Shown: in pieces, positions 45,029 through 57,898 of the stretch
How positions within the stretch are numbered: position 1 is the first letter of the stretch
Layout: each line of letters starts with the position of its first letter
Assembly: GCF_007565055.1 (NCBI RefSeq)
Contig: NC_044558.1
Coordinates: forward strand, 126,220,235-126,284,234
Direction: 5' to 3'
Length of the DNA stretch: 64,000 nucleotides
DNA from: Rhinopithecus roxellana
Lineage: Eukaryota > Chordata > Mammalia > Primates > Cercopithecidae
The notes under the pieces: generated by a model
Told to the model about the DNA's origin: nothing
The model's database searches: none
Seen by the model: the letters and a program-made list of their open reading frames with translations, nothing else
Program-made: the position numbers and the translations under genes

Positions 45029-45700
45029 TTTTTTTTTTTTATACTTTAAGTTCTAGGGTACATGTGCACAACGTGCAGGTTTGTTACATATGCATACATG
45101 TGCCATGTTGGTGTGCTGCACCCATTAACTCGTCATTTACATTAGGAATATCTCCTAATGCTATCTCTTCTCACTCCCCACTCCCCACAATAGGCCCCGG
45201 TGTGCGATGTTCCCCTTCCTGTGTCCAAGTGATCTCATTGTTCAATTCCCACCTATGAGTGAGAACATGCGGTATTTGGTTTCCTGTTCTTGCAATAGTT
45301 TGCTGAGAATGATGGTTTCCAGCTTCTTCCACGTCCCTACAAAGGACACGAACTCATCCTTTTTTATGGCTGCATAGTATTCCATGGTGTCTATGTGCCA
45401 CATTTTCTTAAACCAGTCTGTCACTGATGGACATTTGGGTTGATTCCAAGTCTTTGCTATTGTGAATAGTGCTGCAATAAACATATGTGTGCATGTGTCT
45501 TTATAGCAGCATGATTTATAATCCTTTGGGTATATACCCAGTAAAGGGATGGCTGGGTCAAATGATATTTCTAGTTCTAGATCCTTGAGGAATTGCCACA
45601 TTGTTTTCCACAATGGTTGAACTAGTTTACAGTCCCACCAACAGTGTAAAAGTGTTCCTATTTGTCCACATCCTCTCCAGCACCTGTTGTTTCCCAACTT
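45029..45700 (-). mobile_element. 5'-truncated L1PA-type element (antisense)
   Basis: The T run and 'atactttaagttctagggta' mark the poly(A)/3' UTR; the text is typical L1PA through 'gtgtctatgtgccacatttt' and '...caccaacagtgta'. It is bounded by the perfect 12-bp target duplication 'gcaaaaacagtt' (45017-45028 and 45701-45712). Truncated to about 0.67 kb, retaining the 3' UTR and the last 150 codons of ORF2. Confidence 0.93.
45242..45696 (-). pseudogene. L1 ORF2 C-terminal fragment with an open frame
   Basis: About 150 codons of the ORF2 C-terminus remain open, including the Cys/His-rich block ('RCWRGCGQIGTLLHCWWDCK') and the usual 'MEYYAAIKKDEF' segment. The frame runs on into unrelated flanking DNA up to 45931, giving 229 codons in all. 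That upstream part is accidental and no promoter or start context supports expression. Without endonuclease and RT the fragment has no activity. Confidence 0.88.
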
Positions 45701-45712
45701 GCAAAAACAGTT

Positions 45713-46179
45713 CTTAATCTCAAAGACTGCAGTTGAATGGAAAATAGGGAAGATAATCAAAGAATCATACAAAAGTACGAAAATAATTTCTATAAATGAG
45801 AAGGCGATGGTAATAAGAAAGCTTATAATAAAGAGATTTGAGGTCATTAAAAAGGGCTTCCCCAAAGAAGGGACATTTGTGTTGAAATTTGAAGGGTAAC
45901 TAAAAGTTGCCCAGGTACAGAAAGGAGACAAGAAAGAGATTCACATATGCAAGAGTCCTGTATAGAATTACCAATTGACTGATACTAGAACTGCAAGAAT
46001 TTAGATACGTGAGTTCTATTCCTGAGACTAAGGCAAATATGCCCTTATTTTGAACTATTCAAGGTCAAATATTTTCAAAATTGGATCCAGGAGAAATCAT
46101 TTGTTTAGTCATTAAATTCTTTTATTTCAGAGTAATCTTTGCAAGAAGAAAGAAAAAAACATTCTAAGTCTATTACAGT
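45713..46179. other. unassigned sequence between two L1 copies
   Basis: No element recognised. The stretch is open in two frames (plus 45687-45899; minus, fused to the L1) by chance. Confidence 0.45.
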
Positions 46180-46299
46180 TAAAGACCTCACCATTAGAGA
46201 ATATTATAAATATCTCTATGCAGATAAACTAGAAAACCTAGAAAATAGATAAATTCCTAGACACATACACCCTCCCAGTAGTGCACCAGGGAGAAATTC

Positions 46300-49136
46300 T
46301 ATCCCTGAAAAGGCCAATAACAAGTTCTGAAATTGAGGCAGTAATAAACAGACTACCAACCAAAAAAATAAATAAAACCCGAGACTAGATGGATTTATAC
46401 CTGAATTCTACCAGAGTTACAAAGAAGAGCTAGAACCATTCTTACTGAAAATATTCCAAAAATTTGAAAAGGAGGGATTCCTCACTAATTTATTTTGAGT
46501 CCAACATCATCCTTATACCAAAACCTGGTAGAGATTCAACAAAAAAAGAAAACTTTATGCTAATATCCTTGATGAATATTGACTCAAAAATCCTCAACAA
46601 AATACTGGCAAACCAAATCCAGTAACACATCAAAAAGCTTATCCAACATGATCAAGGTAGATTTCATCCCTGGGATACAAGGTTGGTTCAACACATGCAA
46701 ATCAGTAACTGTGATTCATCACATAAACCGAGCTAAAGACAAAAACCACATGATTATCTCAATAGATGCAGAAAAGGCCTTCAATAAAATTCAACATTCC
46801 TTCATGTTAAAAAATTAATAAACTGGGTGTTGAAGTAACATATCTCAAAATAATAAGAGCCAGTCATATTTGACAAACCCAGAGCCAATATCATACTGAA
46901 TAGGCAAAAGCTGGATGCATTCCCCTTGAAAACCAGCAAAAGACAAAGTTGCCCTCTCTCACCACTTTTATTCAACATAGTATTGGAAGTTCCAGCCAGG
47001 ACAATCAGGCAAGAGAAAGAAAGAAAACGTATTCAAATCAGAAGAGAGGAAGTCAAACTATCTTTGTTTGCAGATGTCATGATCCTGTATCTAGAGAACC
47101 CCATTGTCTCAGCCCAAAAGCTTCTTAAGCTGATAAGCAAATTCAGCAAAGTCTCAGGATACAAAATCGGTGTGCAAAAATCGCTAGCATTCCTATACAC
47201 CAACAACGGGCAAGCCAAGAGCCAAACCATTAATGAACTCCCATTTACAATTGCCACAAAAAGTAAAAAAACCTAGGAATACAGCTAACAAAGGAAGTAA
47301 AGGACTTCTTCAAGGAGAACTACAAACCACTGCTCAAAGAAATCAGAGAGGACACAAACAAATGGAAAAACATTTTATGCTCATGGATAGGAAGAATCAA
47401 TATCGTGAAAATGGCCAAACTGCCCAAAGCAATTTATAGATTCAGTGCTTTCTCCATCAAACTACCATTGACATTCTTCACAGAATTAGAAGAAACTATT
47501 TTAAAATCCATATGGAACCAAAAAAGGGCCCGAATAGCCAAGACAATCCTAAGCAAAAAGAGCAAAGTTGGAGGCATCAAGCTACTCAACTTCAAACTAT
47601 TTAACAGGGCTACAGTAACCAAAAACGCATGGTACTGGTACAAGAACAGACATATAGACCAATAGAACAGACTAGAGAACCCAGAAATAAGGTTGCGCAC
47701 CTACAACCATCTGATCTTCAACAAACCTGACAAAAACAAGCAATGGGGAAAGGATTCCTTATTTAATAAATGGTGATGGGAGAACTGACTAGCCATATGC
47801 AGAAAATTGAAACTGGACCTCTTCCTTACACCATATACAGAAACCAACTCAAGTTGGATTAAAGGCTTGAATGTAAAACCCAAAACTATGAAAATCCTAC
47901 AAGAAAACTAGGCAATACCATTCAGGACATAGGCATGGGCAAAGATTTCATGATGAAGATGCCAAAAGCAATTGCAACAAAAGCAAAAATCGATAAACGG
48001 GATCAAATTAAACTAAAGAGCTTCTACACAGCAAAAGAAACTATCAACAGAGTAAATAGACAACCTCAATACGGGAGAAAATTTTTGCAAACTATGCATC
48101 TGACAAAGGTCTAATACCCAGCATCTCTAAGGAATTTAAACAAAATTACAAGAAAAACAAAAAACAACCCATTTAAAGTGGGCAAAGGACATGAACAGAC
48201 GCTTCTCAGAAGAAGACATATATGAGGCCAACAAACATATGAAAAAAAGTTCAACATCACTGATGATTAGAGAAATGCACATCAAAACTCCAATGAGGGC
48301 CGGGCGTGGTGGCTCAATCCTGTAATCCCAGCACTTTGGGAGGCCGAGACGGGCGGATCACGAGGTCAGGAGATCGAGACCATCCTGGCTAACACGGTGA
48401 AACCCCGTCTCTACTAAAAAATACAAAAAACTAGCCGGGGGAGGTGGCAGGGCGCCTGTAGTCCCAGCTACTCGGGAGGCTGAGGCAGGGGAATGGCATA
48501 AACCCGGGAGGCGGAGCTTGCAGTGAGCTGAGAACCGGCCACTGCACTCCAGCCTGGGCGACAGAGCGAGACTCCGTCTCAAAAAATAAAAAAAATTAAA
48601 AAATAATAAATAAATAAATAAATAATAAATAAATAAATAAATAAATAAAAACTACAATGAGATACCATCTCATACCAGTCAGAATGGCTATTATTAAAAA
48701 GTCAAAAATCAAATGCTGCTGAGGTTGTGGAGAAAAGGAATGTTTTTATATTGTTGGTGGGAGTGTAAATTAGTACAACCACTGTGGAAGACAGTGTGGT
48801 GATTCCTCAGTGACCTACAGGCAGAAATTCCACTCAACCCAGCAATCCCATTACTGGGTATATACCCATAAGAATATAAATTGTTCTATTATAAAGACAC
48901 ATGCACATGTGTGTTAATTGCAGCACTATTCACAATAGCAAAGACATGGAATCAACCTAAATGCCCATCAATGATAGACTAGATAAGTAAATTGTAGTAC
49001 ACATGCACCATAGAATACTATGCAGCCATAAAAGAGAACGAGATCATGTCCTTCACAAGGACATGGATGGAGCTTGAAGCCATTATCCTCAGAAAACTAA
49101 GGCAGAAACAGAAAATCGAATACCTCATGTTCTCAC
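46300..49136 (+). pseudogene. L1 ORF2 pseudogene, RT to C-terminus
   Basis: The reverse-transcriptase region is recognisable: 'VKLSLFADVMILYLENP' around 47052-47102 is the catalytic block, where the conserved FADD motif now reads F-A-D-V, so the second catalytic aspartate is lost (codon 47076-47078). 'CPLSPLLFNIVLEV' at about 46950-46990 and 'FFTELEETILKSIWNQKRARIAK' pieces (47475-47545) are also clear. Stops and frameshifts separate the surviving frames (46579-46818, 46926-47276, 47405-47665). The Alu at 48298 splits the C-terminal part. No activity is possible. Confidence 0.87.
48298..48647 (+). mobile_element. young AluY, Old World monkey type, with (AATA)n tail
   Basis: Full Alu with 'gctcaatcctgtaatccc', 'acaaaaaactagccggg' and 'gaaccggccactgcactcc' (cercopithecid type). 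The tail has evolved into an AATA/AAATA microsatellite (about 48590-48647). The target duplication is 'aaaactccaatgag' (48284-48297) and 'aaaactacaatgag' (48648-48661). Confidence 0.93.
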
Positions 49137-49138
49137 TT

Positions 49139-49447
49139 TTTTTTTTTTTTTTTTTTTTGAGACGGAGTCTTGCTTTGTCACCCAGGCTGGAGTGCAGTGG
49201 TGGGATCTCAGCTCACTGCAAGCTCCGCCTCCTGGGTTTTACGCCATTCTCCTGCCTCAGCCTCCCGAGTAGCTGGGACTACAGGCGCCCGAGCCACCTC
49301 GTCCGGCTAGTTTTTTTTTTGTATTTTTTAGTAGAGACGGGGTTTCACCGTGTTAGCCAGGATGGTCTCGATCTCCCGACCTTGTGATCCGCCCATCTCG
49401 GCCTCCCAAAGTGCTGGGATTACAGGCTTGAGCCACCGCGCCCGGCC
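49139..49447 (-). mobile_element. young AluY, Old World monkey type (antisense)
   Basis: Full Alu with T20 tail; the target duplication 'atgttctcactt' lies at 49127-49138 and 49448-49459. 'caggcttgagccaccgcg' and the extended linker 'ggctagtttttttttt' agree with a monkey-type AluY. Confidence 0.93.
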
Positions 49448-49741
49448 ATGTTCTCACTTATAAGTGGCAGCTGAATGATGAGAACACACAGACACATGGA
49501 GGAGAACAACACACACTGTGGCCTGTTGTAGGGTGAGGGGTGGGTGGAGAGAGAGTGTCAGCAAGAACAGGTAATGGATGCCAGGCTTAATACCTGGGTG
49601 ATAGGATGATCTGTGCTGCAAACTATCATGACACACATTTATCTATGTAACAAACCTGCACACCCAGCACATGTAACACTGAACTTAAAATAAAAGTTGG
49701 AATTTTTAAAAAATACAAATAAAATTTAAAAATAAAGACCT

Positions 49742-52700
49742 TGTGATCACCCAAGGAATAGATCCGGGAGTTTTGCACCCTTAACTGCACAGCTTGGTAC
49801 ATATGGGTTTTTCTTATTTTTATTCTCTGCACTATGATTTGGTACCTAGTTATAAATAAAAGACGATGGACTATTTTGGTTTAATATGTGATTGTACTGT
49901 AGTTGGCATTTTATTTCTACAATTTGTGGACATTTATTGTAGGAAAGAATTTTAAAATGAAATGTAAGAGAAAGTGACTGTTAAAGTTCACTATAAAAGT
50001 AAATGGATTTCTTTCAAGAAACAAATGATAGTACTATTGTAAAAAATTATCAATATGAATCATTTCAAACTGCTTTTAAAATTATTGACTTTTATTTTAC
50101 ATTGATGTGACATCTAAGTGATCATTTTACTCTAACATCATCAAGCAATCCCTTAAATATGTATAATATCGTAACAAAAGACCCTATACATATATAGTCT
50201 ACCTTGAGAAATATTCACAGCTAATTTCTTAAAAAAATACATTGAAACAGTATTCCTTTGAAGAATAAATATTAGGTAATGCCATTTTTTAAAGGTTGTT
50301 TTTGTAGGTAAAAGAATGAATAAAAAAGACCTGAACACTATAAAGCAACAAAAATTTCTATCACTTCTATGTACATATATGTATATGTATGTGTAGATGT
50401 ATGTGTGTATATAGAGAGACAGAAAAAGAAAAAGAGAAGCTTACAATGCCACAGAGATGAATTATAATTTAGGGTATATCAAATCACTCAGTGTCTTCCT
50501 TTAGTTAGTCAATAGTTAACTTCTCATGCATCTATGTTTATTGACTACTTTTTCAAATGGGTTATATCAGAAAATACAACTTAGCAAATGTTAAGGCTCT
50601 AAATAGCCAAGTTAGACAGAGTATACATAGTCCTAAAAATAATTTTTTATCTATCATATGGCTGCATTTCACTAATTCATTAACAAATTTTATTAAGCTC
50701 CTACTGCACTAAGTCCTGGGAGATCCCAGCAATAATCACAAAACTCTTAAACTATCACAATGGTACTTAATAATTTTTAGAATTGTACAATAAGTGACAA
50801 GCTTTTTCTTTAGATCTTAAATGGAACCAAGAACATACAAAAGCTGTACTGCTATTACTTCTTCCCCCTTTCTAACTACCATCATCACCTTGCATAATGA
50901 GATAACAAGGAATTTCATAAATATGGCCTAACCACTATATTGTGGGATTTTACAATTCAGTAGAAATAGGTTAGCAATTATTATTTATATCTGTCTGCTA
51001 TTTTACAATTCAAAAAACACGTCACATGCAGTATCTCATTTGGTGTATGTCTGCTGCTATGGTTACCCTTGTAGAGATACCATTATAAATTGATAAAATT
51101 CCTATGAAAATCAACAGAATAAGAACTTCTAAGTAAGACACACATATACAGCAAGGTATATATCCAATGCAATTCAAAACTGAAGAAAGATGAGGTAGAG
51201 CCTCATGAGTGTACGGTTCTACAATACAATCAGCACTGAAACATTTTGAAAAAGAGATGAGATTTAAGGATACATTTAACTAACAAAAAGAGTCCACTTA
51301 ATAGGTTCAAGCAAAGAAAGTTCAGGAAGACATTCCAAGGACAAAGTGCTATTTTGGAAAACGCACCGAATTTTATAATAAAAATTTATGCTAAAGTTTA
51401 CAACCATGCCGCTTGTCTCATTCTGTAGTGCCTCCAAAAATGTTATTGAGATCAATACCAGATTCTATAAATGCACAATAAATAAGTCATCCAATATTTC
51501 CATCTCACTTCTTTTATTTCAGGGTTTTAAATCTTTTAAGAGTATTTAAAGGAAGCTGACAAGCAAAGTCATCCAAACATTTCCATAACTAATCTTGTTT
51601 TCCAACATATGATGTAAAACCAATGAATCACAGTAACTAACTCAAATAAGTGACCCAGCGTCATTCCTATTATGAGAACAGGCCATCTGTTCATTGTCCT
51701 CGAAAGCTAAACACTGCTCCAGCTTAACTTTTTCAGAGCAGTGATTATTCACTTTGGCAAGAATTGCGCGTATTGTTTGTTTCATCACCATAAAGATTCT
51801 ATTTGGGCATCCAAATGCTGTATATTTTCTTCTCTGGCATGACATGAGCATTCATTCCTTTTCATAATATGGGAAATTTATTCAGTGCCAATTAGAAGAA
51901 TAAACTCCAAGATGAAAATGGCTCCGTTGCATCAGAAATCATACTCAAACGAGACTCTTTCTGCTATTAACCAATTACAGAGAAATTTTTTCAATAACAT
52001 CTCTTTCTCAATTGCAAATAATTAATAGGTTAAGTCATATGAAATGTTCAATATTCAATTATTTGACTTATTAAAATGTCAATTTCATATCATCCTACCT
52101 AATGTAATGAACCAGAGATGGTTCATACTTTTGCTTACTAATTAAAAGCTATCTATCTTAAAAGAGACATCAATATATTAGACTCTAAGGAAATGACTCA
52201 TACCTGGCTCCTACTTTCTAGCTATTTCAGCTCCAGAAAGCTAAACCATAAAGTACTCTATTTGCCTTTTGTCTACAGAGTCAAAGTACAATTTTCAAAA
52301 AAATTAAAAACATGCTTTCCTTACAATTACAGATGAATACATGTCAAAAATGTTTTAGCTCATTAATGAGGGATCCACTAAGATCTTAAAGCTGGTTCTG
52401 AGAGTATTTTGAGGAACTGGCATTTATAGGCATTTTGGGAAAACAATGTAAGGATAAAAATAAGTTTGCTAGGTAAGATACAAATTTGATTAGTGTCTTA
52501 CAGTGTTATAAAACCATAACCTTTGGGCTTATCTTCTCTTTCTTTCTTATCTTCCCTTTCTGAACAGAAAAATTCAAATTAACATATGTCTGGACTCCAA
52601 TTAAATAGAAAATAGCAAAATGAAACACAGATACATTCCCCTAGATAATTAAAATATCCTTAGGTAAGCTCATTAAATGAAGCCCCAGTGTGGTAATGAA

Positions 52701-52814
52701 TAAACCTACTGACCTTCATCCCTTTGCCTTATTTTTAAATTTTAAATAATACTTCTTAACAATAGTATGAAAAGGAGAACTTTACTGTAGAATAGAAGTT
52801 GGAATTACTGTCTT
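49742..52814. other. about 3 kb of unassigned AT-rich sequence
   Basis: No firm transposon, RNA gene or exon. A TA/TG-rich run lies at 50370-50413. 50675-50760 ('acaaattttattaagctcct', 'actgcactaagtcctgggag') is a weak antisense L2 3' end. All frames are 60-69 codons and unconvincing. This is the longest stretch in the window almost free of recognisable young repeats. Confidence 0.5.
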
Positions 52815-52830
52815 AAATTCAACTTTTTTT

Positions 52831-53139
52831 GGCTGGGCGCGGTGGCTCACACCTGTAATCCCAGCACTTTGGGAGGCCGAGGCAGGTGGATCATCTGAGG
52901 TCAGGAGTTCGAGGCCTGCCTGGCCAACATGGTGAAACCCCATCTCTACTAAAAATACAAAAAAATTAGCCGGGCATGATGGCGGGCGCCTTTAATCCCA
53001 GCTACTTGGGAGACTGAGGTGGGAGAATGGCTTGAACCTGGGAGGTGGAAGTTGCCATGAGCCGAGATCACGCCACTGCACTCCAGCCTGGGCAGGACAG
53101 ATCGAGACTTTCTATTAAAAACAAAATCAACACAAAACA
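52831..53139 (+). mobile_element. AluS-type element
   Basis: Complete Alu whose tail has become CAAAA/AATC-like. The perfect 13-bp target duplication 'aaattcaactttt' is at 52815-52827 and 53140-53152. Confidence 0.93.
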
Positions 53140-53152
53140 AAATTCAACTTTT

Positions 53153-53655
53153 ATTTGTGGAATTTATTTATCTCCACTATCCTCTTTGCCTAATTTTTTA
53201 TCTCAGGGTCTTTGAGCTAGCATATTATTCTAAAATAGTAATCCCCACAAATTAAAAAAATTCAGTAAACCCGTGATCACTTACATCCAGATAATCTTAG
53301 CCGATCATTTCCTATGCTGTATTATTATAATTTGAACTCATACTCGGGTGTAGATTACTGTTTTTTCAGTACCAAGTCAAAGCCTATAAACATTATGTTA
53401 ACTATTTGATAAACCTCTTTTCATGTATATCCCCAGCCTTCCCAATACCACCACATCGATACATTGAAAGTTCCTAAAGCAGAAGGGGTTTTACAAATAT
53501 GTAAATCTCCTTACATAGCAATTACAAAGACCTAAATAAAAGTTTTGCAATTGCCATCTTTATGCCAAAAAATATGCTTAATATTTCTATCCTTAAAATA
53601 TACAATCAAATATACTTTTGATCTTAAATATTCTTGACTTAAATAAATTCTATTT
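53153..53655. other. unassigned AT-rich sequence
   Basis: No repeat or exon recognised. Confidence 0.45.
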
Positions 53656-54030
53656 TAAATCTGTCAGTTGTCTAAAAAAAATTTTCCATAGGTTACTGGG
53701 GAACAGGTGGTATTTGGTTGCATGAGTAAGTTCTTCAGTGGTGATTTGTGAGATGTTGGTACACCCATAACCCAAGTAGTATACACGGTACCCTATTTGT
53801 AATATTTTATCCCTCACCCCCTTCCACCTTCCCCCCAAGTTCCCAAAGTCCATTGTATCATTCTTATGCCTTTGTGCCCTCATAGCTTAGCTCCCACGTA
53901 TCAGTGAGAACATATGATGTTTGGTTTTCCACTCCTGAGTTACTTCACTTACAATAATAGTCTCCAATCTCATCCAGGTTGCTGCAAATATTGTTAATTC
54001 ATTCCTTTTTATGACTTAATAGTATTCTAT

Positions 54031-54060
54031 TGTGTGTGTGTGCGCGCGCGCGTGTGTGTA
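54031..54060. repeat. 30-bp alternating (TG)n(CG)n(TG)n tract
   Basis: Strictly alternating pyrimidine-purine: TG units, then CG units (54043-54052), then TG units. It sits in L1 ORF2 where L1 often carries a GT/TA run, next to an apparent deletion of nearby L1 sequence. Such sequence favours left-handed Z-DNA. Confidence 0.97.
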
Positions 54061-56118
54061 TTGCAATTGCAAATTGTGCTGCTATAAACATGCCTGTGCA
54101 AGTATCTTTTTCATATAATGACTTATTTTTCTCTGGGTAGATACCCAGTAATAGAATTGCTGGATCAAGTGGTAGTTCTACTTTTAGTTCTTTAAGGAAC
54201 CTCCACACTGTTTTCCATAATGGTTGTACTAGTTTACATTCCCACCAGCAGTGTAGAAGTGTTCCCTGATCACTGCATCCATGCCAACATCGATTGGTTT
54301 TTGATTTTTTGATTATGGCCATTCTTGCAGGAGTAAGGAGGTATCACATTGTGATTTTGATTTGCATTTCCCTGATCACTAGTGATGTTGAGCATTTTCT
54401 CATATGTTTGTTGGCCATTGGCGTATCTTCTTTTGAGAATTGTCTATTCATGTCCTTAGCCCACTTTTTGATGGGATTGTTTTTTTCTTACTGATTTGTT
54501 TGAGTTCATTGAGATTCTGGATATCAGTTCTTTGTCAGATGTATAGATTGTGAAGATTTTTCTCCCAGTCTGTGGGTTGTCTGTTTACTCTGCTGACTAT
54601 TCCTTTTGCTGTGCAAAAGCTCTTTAGTTTAATTAAGTCCCAGCTGTTTATCTTTGCTTTTATTGCATGTGCTTTTGTGTTCTTGGTCATGGAATTCTTG
54701 CCTAAGGCAATGTCTAGAAGGGTTTTTCCAATGTTATCTTCTAGAATTTTTAATTTCAGGTCTTAGATTTAAGTCTTTAATCCATCTTGCGTTGATTTTG
54801 TATAAAGTGAGAGATGAGGATCCAGTTTCATTCCCCTACAGGTGGCTAGCCAATTATCCCAGCACCATTTGTTCAAAGGGTGTCCTTTCCCCACTTCATG
54901 TTTTTGTTTGCTTTGTCAAAGATCAGTTGGCTGTATTTGGGTTTATTTCTGGGTTCTCTATTCTGTTCCATTGGTCTATGTGCCTATATTTATACCAGTA
55001 CCATGCTGTTTTAGTGACTATGGCCTTACAGTATAGTTTGAAATCAGGTAGTGGAATGCCTCCAGATTTGTTCTTTTTGCATAGTCTTTCTTTGGCTATA
55101 TAGGCTCTTTTTTGGTTCCATATGAATTTTAGAATTGTTATTTCTAATTCTGTGAAGAATGATGGTGGCATTTTCATGGGGATTGTGTTGAATTTGTAGA
55201 CTGCTTTTGGCAGTATGGTCATTTTCACAATATTGATTTTACTCTTCCATGAGCATGGGCTGTATTTCCATTTGTTTGTGTCATCTATAATTTTTTTTTC
55301 AGCAATGTATTGTAGTTTTCCTTGTAGAGGTCTTTCGCCTCCTTGGTTAGATATATTCCTGAGTAATTTATTATTTATTTATTTATTTATTGCAGCTATT
55401 GTAAAAGAGATTGAGTTCTTGATTTGATTCTGCACTTCGGTTGCTCTTGTTGTATAGAAGAGCTACTGATTTGTGTACATTAATCTTGTATCCAGAACCT
55501 TTGCCAAATTCTTTTATCAGTTCTAGGAGCTTTCTGGAGGAAACTTTAGGGTTTTTGAGGTAAATGATTGCATCGTCATCAAAGAGTGACAGTTTTACTT
55601 CCTCTTCACTGATTTCTCTCTCTTATCTGATTCCTCTGACTAGGACTTCCAATACTATGTTGAAGAGGAGTGGTGAGAGTGGGCATCCTTGTCTTGTTCT
55701 AGTTCTCAGAGGGAATGCTTTCAACTTTTCTCCCTTCAGTATTATGTTGGCTGTGGGTTTGTCAGAGATGGCTTTCATTACATTGAGATGTGTCCCTTGT
55801 ATGCTGATTTTGCTGAGAATTTTAATCATAAAGGATGCTGGATTTTGTTGAATGCTTTTTCTGCATCTATTGAGATGATCATGTGATTTTTGTTTTTAAT
55901 TCTGTTTATGTGGTGTATCACATTTATTGACTTGCATATATTAAACCATCCCTGCAGCCCTGTTATGAAACCCACTTGATCATGGTGAATTATCTTTTTG
56001 ATGTGTTGTTGGATTCAGTTAGCTAATATTTTGTTAAGGATTTTAGTGTCTATGCTCATCTGCTCATCGGGGATATCGGCCTGTAGTTTTCTTTTTTTAC
56101 TACGTCCTTTCCTGGTTT

Positions 56119-56120
<2 letters not shown>

Positions 56121-56153
<33 letters not shown>

Positions 56154-56435
56154 AGACGGAGTCTCGCTCTGTTACCCAGGCTGGAGTGCAGTGGCCGGAT
56201 CTCAGCTCACTGCAAGCTCCGCCTCCTGGGTTTAGGCCATTCTCCTGCCTCAGCCTCCCAAGTAGCTGGGACTACAGGTGCCCATCACCTCACCCGGCTA
56301 GTTTTTTGTATTTTTTTAGTAGAGACGGAGTTTCACCGTGTTAGCCAGGATGGTCTCGATCTCCTGACCTCATGATCCGCCCGTCTCGGCCTCCCAAAGT
56401 GCTGGGATTACAGGCTTGAGCCACCACGCCCGGCC
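56121..56435 (-). mobile_element. young AluY, Old World monkey type (antisense)
   Basis: Full Alu with T33 tail (56121-56152); 'cagtggccggatctcagctc' and 'caggcttgagccacc' mark the monkey-type AluY. The target duplication 'cctggttttc' is at 56111-56120 and 56436-56445. Confidence 0.93.
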
Positions 56436-57898
56436 CCTGGTTTTCGTATTAGGGTAATGCAGGCTTCATACAATGAATTAGGGAGGGTTCCCTCTTTCTC
56501 TATGTTGTGGAATAGTGTCAAAAGGATTAGTACCAATACTTCTTTGAAGGTCTGGTAGAATTCTGCTATGAATCTGTCTGATCCTGGACCTCTTTTTGTT
56601 CATAATTTTTTAATTACCATTTCAATCTTGCTGCTTGTTATTGGTCTGTTCAGGGTATCCAATTCTTTCTGATTTAAGCTAGGAGGGTTGTATTTTTCCA
56701 GGAAGATGTCCATCTCTTCTAGGTTTTCTAGTTTATGTGCATAAAAGTTTTCATAGTAGCTTTGAATGATCTTTTGTATTTCAGTGGTGTCAGTTGTATA
56801 TCTCCTGATTCGTTTCTTAATCAGGTTATTTGAATTTTCTCTCTTCTTTTCTTGTTTAATCTTGCTAATGGACTATCAGTTTTATTTATCTTTTCAAAGA
56901 ACCAGCTTTTTGTTTCATTTATCTTTTGTATTTTTGTTTGTTTCAATTTCATTTAGTTCTGCTCTGATCTTGGTCATTTCCTTTCTTCTGCTGGGTTTGG
57001 ATTTGGTTTGTTCTTGTTTCTCTAGTTCCCTGAGGTGTGACCTTAGAATGTCAGTTTGCGCTCCTTCAGTCTTTTTGATGTAGTTTTTTGGGGCTATAAA
57101 CCTTCCTCTTAGCACCACCTTTGCTGTTTCCCAGAGGTTTTCATAGGTTGTGTCATTATTGTCATTCAGTTAGAAGAATTTCTTAATTCCCATCTTGATT
57201 TCGTTTTTGGCCCAATGATCATTCAAGAGCAGGTTTTTTAATTTCCATGTACTTGCATGGTTTTGAAGGTCCCTTTTGGAGTTGATTTCCAGTTTTATTC
57301 CACTGTGGTCTGAGAGAGTGCTTGGTATCATTTCAATTTTCTTAAATTTATTGAGGCTCATTTTGTGGCCTATCATATGGACTATCTTGGAGAAAGTTCC
57401 ATGCACTGCTGAATTGAATATGTATACTGTGGTTGTTGAATGAAATGTTCTGTATATATCTGTTAAGTCCATTTGTTCTGAGGCATAGTTTAAATCCATT
57501 GTTTATTTGTTGGCTTTCTGTCTTAATGACCTGTCTAGTGCTGTCAGTGGAGCATTGAAGTTCCCCTCTATTATTTTATTGCTGTTTTTCTCATTTCTTA
57601 GACCTATTAGTAATTGTTTTATAAATTTGGGAGCTCCAGTGTTACTTGTATATATGTTTAGGATGATATTTTCCTGTTGGACAAGGCTTTTTACCATTAT
57701 AGAATGTCCCTATTTGTTTCTGTTTAACTGCTGTTGCTTTAAAATTTGTTTTGTCTGATATAAGAATAGCTACCCCTGCTCACTTTTGGTGTCCATTTGC
57801 ATGAAATGCCTTTTTCTATCCCTTTACTTTAAGTTTATGTGAGTCCTTAAGTGTAAGGTGAGTATCCTGAATTAAGCAGACAGTTGGTTGGTGAGTTC

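Larger units (their letters stand above)
46189..49732 (+). mobile_element. 5'-truncated L1P element with two young Alu insertions
   Basis: Starts inside ORF2, upstream of the RT core, and runs through the C-terminus and 3' UTR ('atgtaacaaacctgcacacc', 'agcacatgtaacac') to an A-rich tail. The 9-bp target duplication 'taaagacct' is at 46180-46188 and 49733-49741. Removing the two Alus leaves about 2.9 kb. It looks like an older L1PA/L1PB copy. Confidence 0.9.

Noticed and set aside
45242..45931. Host gene of 229 codons
   Set aside because: The N-terminal part is flanking DNA and the rest is the L1 ORF2 C-terminus, ending at a clean insertion site.
49046..49387. 113-codon frame, and similar ones at 48358, 55998, 61601, 61626 and 37164
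   Set aside because: They consist of antisense Alu translation, a common artefact, joined to L1, Tigger or flanking sequence.
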